Part shown: in pieces, positions 62,035 to 64,000 of the stretch
How the letters are laid out: the number at the start of each line of letters is the position of its first letter
Numbering within the stretch: position 1 is the first letter of the stretch
Assembly: GCA_964446955.1 (NCBI GenBank)
Contig: CAYUQJ010000001.1
Location: forward strand, 992,001 to 1,056,000
Direction of reading: 5' to 3'
Length of the DNA: 64,000 nucleotides
From: Leptolinea sp964446955
GTDB lineage: Bacteria > Chloroflexota > Anaerolineae > Anaerolineales > Anaerolineaceae
Notes under the pieces: model-generated
Told to the model about the DNA's origin: nothing
The model's input: the letters and a program-made list of their open reading frames with translations, nothing else
The model's database searches: none
Translations under genes and position numbers: made by a program

Positions 62035-63124
62035 ATGCAAGACCTTGAAACGCGCGCGCAATCTTGTGCCGAGAAAATTCAACATTTTTTGGAGCATCTT
62101 TGACTTCCCTGCCCGGGAAATTGAGCTTTCTGAACTGGTAAAAAAATCTGAATCGACCGAATTATGGAACAACCCGGATGAAGCCCAGCTCATAATGAAA
62201 AAACTATCCGAGATCCGGGATGATGTCGAAAGCTGGCAAAAACTAAAAAAACGCATATTCGATACGCTTGAACTCTCAGAAATGAACGACGAGAGTATGC
62301 GGCCTGAACTTGAAGCCGAGCTGAATTCCATTGAATTGGAACTTTCCAGGCGTGAATTGAGCATCTTTCTCTCAGGAAAATATGACCGGGGCAACGCATT
62401 GCTGGCCATTAATTCCGGTGCTGGTGGAACTGACTCGCAGGACTGGGCTGCCATGCTTCAGCGTATGTACCTTCGCTGGTGCGAACGCCGCGGCTTTCAG
62501 ACAGAAATACTGGATATTTCTGAAGGAGAAGAAGCCGGAATTAAAAGTTGCACCATTGCGGTAAATGGACTGTACGCCTATGGATACCTTCGACCAGAAA
62601 AAGGTGTACACCGGTTGGTACGTCTCTCTCCATTCGATTCAGCTCACCGCAGACACACATCCTTCGCGCAGGTTGAGGTTCTACCCGAGGCTGCCTCTGA
62701 AGATCTTGAAGTTCAGATCAATCCAGATGATCTGAAAATAGATATTTTTAAATCATCCGGCGCGGGGGGACAGAATGTGCAAAAAAATGCGACAGCCATA
62801 CGCATTACCCATATCCCCTCCGGATTGGTCGTCTCATGCCAGAATGAACGTTCGCAAATGCAAAACCGCGAGAATGCCATGCGGGTTCTACGCTCCCGCT
62901 TGTTGGAATTACAACATGTGGCGCAAGATAAACATCTGGCTGAATTACGCGGAGAATACACAAAAACCGAATGGGGTAGTCAGATCCGCTCATATGTGTT
63001 GCACCCCTATCAGATGGTCAAGGATCACCGCACGGAATACGAGGCGGGAAATACCCAGGGAGTCCTCGATGGCGATCTTGACGGGTTTATCGAAGCCTAT
63101 CTTCGGTGGAATGGCAAAGCATAA
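62035..63124 (+). CDS. prfB: Peptide chain release factor 2 (programmed +1 frameshift)
   Basis: ATG 62035 opens 22 codons (MQDLETRAQSCAEKI...) ending CTT-TGA-C at 62098-62104; a +1 shift continues DFPAREIELSELVKK to the stop at 63124, giving about 362 residues. The RF2-specific SPF appears in RLSPFDSAHRRHTSF, and the GGQ catalytic loop is in SGAGGQNVQKNA. It terminates at UGA and UAA. The in-frame UGA makes its own synthesis depend on RF2 level. Confidence 0.92.
62090..62104 (+). promoter_or_regulatory. prfB frameshift site
   Basis: The SD-like GGAG ends exactly 3 nt before the slippery CTT-TGA-C, the same spacing as the E. coli AGGGGG element. Confidence 0.85.
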
Positions 63125-63127
63125 ATA

Positions 63128-63166
63128 AAGACGGCGATTGCAGTTTTGACAATCGCCGTCTTTTCT
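63128..63166. terminator. Bidirectional intrinsic terminator
   Basis: A 13-bp perfect stem (63128-63140 with 63150-63162) with T-rich sequence after it, between the convergent prfB and pfkA genes. Confidence 0.85.
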
Positions 63167-63182
63167 TATTAATCCAATAACG

Positions 63183-64000
63183 TTAGTCAAGAATTCGAGC
63201 CAGTTCAAACAGGCTGATATCCACTTCTTTCTTGTTAGCGTTAACCTCTTCAATGGGAGTTGAAGCGATTTCCGATTTGATCATACCAACGAGAACTCCC
63301 GTTTCTCCCCGTGCAAGGGCTTCTGTTGCGCCTGCCCCTAAACGTGAAGCAAGGATACGGTCATAGGCACTCGGAGCGCCTCCGCGCTGAACATGGCCCA
63401 AAATGGTGACGCGAAGATCAAATCCAAGACGTTCGCGGTGGGACGAGAAGTATTGTCCTAATGCTTCTGCATTGTATTTGGCACCTTCTGCCACAACGAT
63501 AATGGCATGCTCTTTGCCTTTTTGATAGGCAGCCCGTAATCGTTGGGCCAGATCTTCAGGATCTGTCTCAACTTCAGGAATAACAACAGCTTCCGCACCG
63601 CCCGCAATGGCAGACATAAGCGCCAGATATCCGCAATCGCGTCCCATAACTTCCAGCATAAACGCCCGTTGTAACGACGATGCAGTCGTTTTTAGACGGT
63701 CGATCGCTTCCAACGCGATATTGAGGGCGGTATCAACGCCGATTGTAATATCCGAACCATAGAGATCGTTATCAATGGTTGAAGCCACACCAACCACAGG
63801 ATACCCAAGTTTGTGGAGCGCCCCGGTTCCTGTTTGCGAACCATTTCCACCAATGACAACCATTGCCTCAATTCCCTGCTCATTTAAAGTCCGCAGAGCT
63901 TTTAATTGACCTTCTTCTGTTTTAAACTCAGGACAACGAGCCGAACCCAGTACTGTTCCACCCCGCTGCATAATTCCACCAACATCTCGGGGACCAAGTG
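63183..64000 (-). CDS. pfkA: 6-phosphofructokinase (N-terminus outside window)
   Basis: About 272 C-terminal residues; the frame remains open at the right edge (LGPRDVGGIMQRGGT). The ATP-site loop reads GGNGSQTG, where classic ATP enzymes have GGDGS. Substrate residues are in STIDNDLYGSDITIGVDTALN, VMGRDCGYLAL (MGR) and HVQRGGAPSAYDR. It phosphorylates fructose 6-phosphate. The Asp to Asn change at the Mg-binding position and the unseen N-terminal half leave the phosphoryl donor undecided. Confidence 0.87.
   Translation of the reverse strand, partial: LGPRDVGGIMQRGGTVLGSARCPEFKTEEGQLKALRTLNEQGIEAMVVIGGNGSQTGTGALHKLGYPVVGVASTIDNDLYGSDITIGVDTALNIALEAIDRLKTTASSLQRAFMLEVMGRDCGYLALMSAIAGGAEAVVIPEVETDPEDLAQRLRAAYQKGKEHAIIVVAEGAKYNAEALGQYFSSHRERLGFDLRVTILGHVQRGGAPSAYDRILASRLGAGATEALARGETGVLVGMIKSEIASTPIEEVNANKKEVDISLFELARILD

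Overview
The window looks like a chromosome segment of an anaerobic or facultative member of the Chloroflexota, most likely class Anaerolineae. This rests on gene content and style rather than a marker-gene match: TTG and GTG starts backed by Shine-Dalgarno (SD) sequences, Thr/Pro-rich linkers behind a single membrane anchor, a MetV-MetF fusion, an ADP-forming acyl-CoA synthetase, and no outer-membrane genes. Gene density is high; no stretch over 300 bp lacks a gene. One 100-N scaffold gap (27493-27592) lies inside a tandem-repeat gene.

Layout. 1-9022: the end of a ribosome hibernation factor gene, an MFS exporter, YdcF and DedA membrane proteins, a GT4 and a GT-C-like glycosyltransferase, a DUF692 protein, a zinc-ribbon SpoU methyltransferase and another methyltransferase. 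9122-15758: an LCP-like protein, then glpK-glpA followed by three subunits that look like succinate dehydrogenase B, C and D without SdhA, then an anchored repeat protein and ribosomal protein L25. 15809-25469: housekeeping genes (Nudix CoA hydrolase, TrmI, aminotransferase, HflX, L32, MetV-MetF, SpoIIE phosphatase, P-loop protein, threonine dehydrogenase-like enzyme). 25529-28376: an AT-rich gene made of 30-residue repeats. 28563-32886: nucleoside phosphorylase and a large sensor diguanylate cyclase. 32961-39055: a TetR-controlled MacAB-like efflux operon with a readable promoter and operator, and a ZIP transporter. 39192-48289: M23 and M20 peptidases, HtpG, glycerate kinase, acyl-CoA synthetase, a conserved unknown and a GPP34 protein.

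48521-57024: a tRNA-Leu(UAG) gene carries an integrated element of about 8.4 kb bounded by a perfect 52-bp direct repeat of the tRNA 3' end. It encodes a tyrosine integrase, excisionase-like and ribbon-helix-helix regulators, a CHC2/Toprim primase, a RepA/RecA-like helicase, a small and a large terminase subunit, and three unknown proteins, but no capsid, portal, protease or tail. I read it as a phage-satellite-like island. It has split a tRNA-Leu/trigger factor neighbourhood that would otherwise be about 30 bp apart.

57057-64000: core genes tig, clpP, a HAD phosphatase, rlmN, ftsY (apparently leaderless), prfB with a +1 programmed frameshift, and a partial 6-phosphofructokinase gene.

The two most interesting systems are the terminase-bearing integrative element and the glycerol-3-phosphate dehydrogenase that appears to use a succinate dehydrogenase-type iron-sulfur and membrane module.
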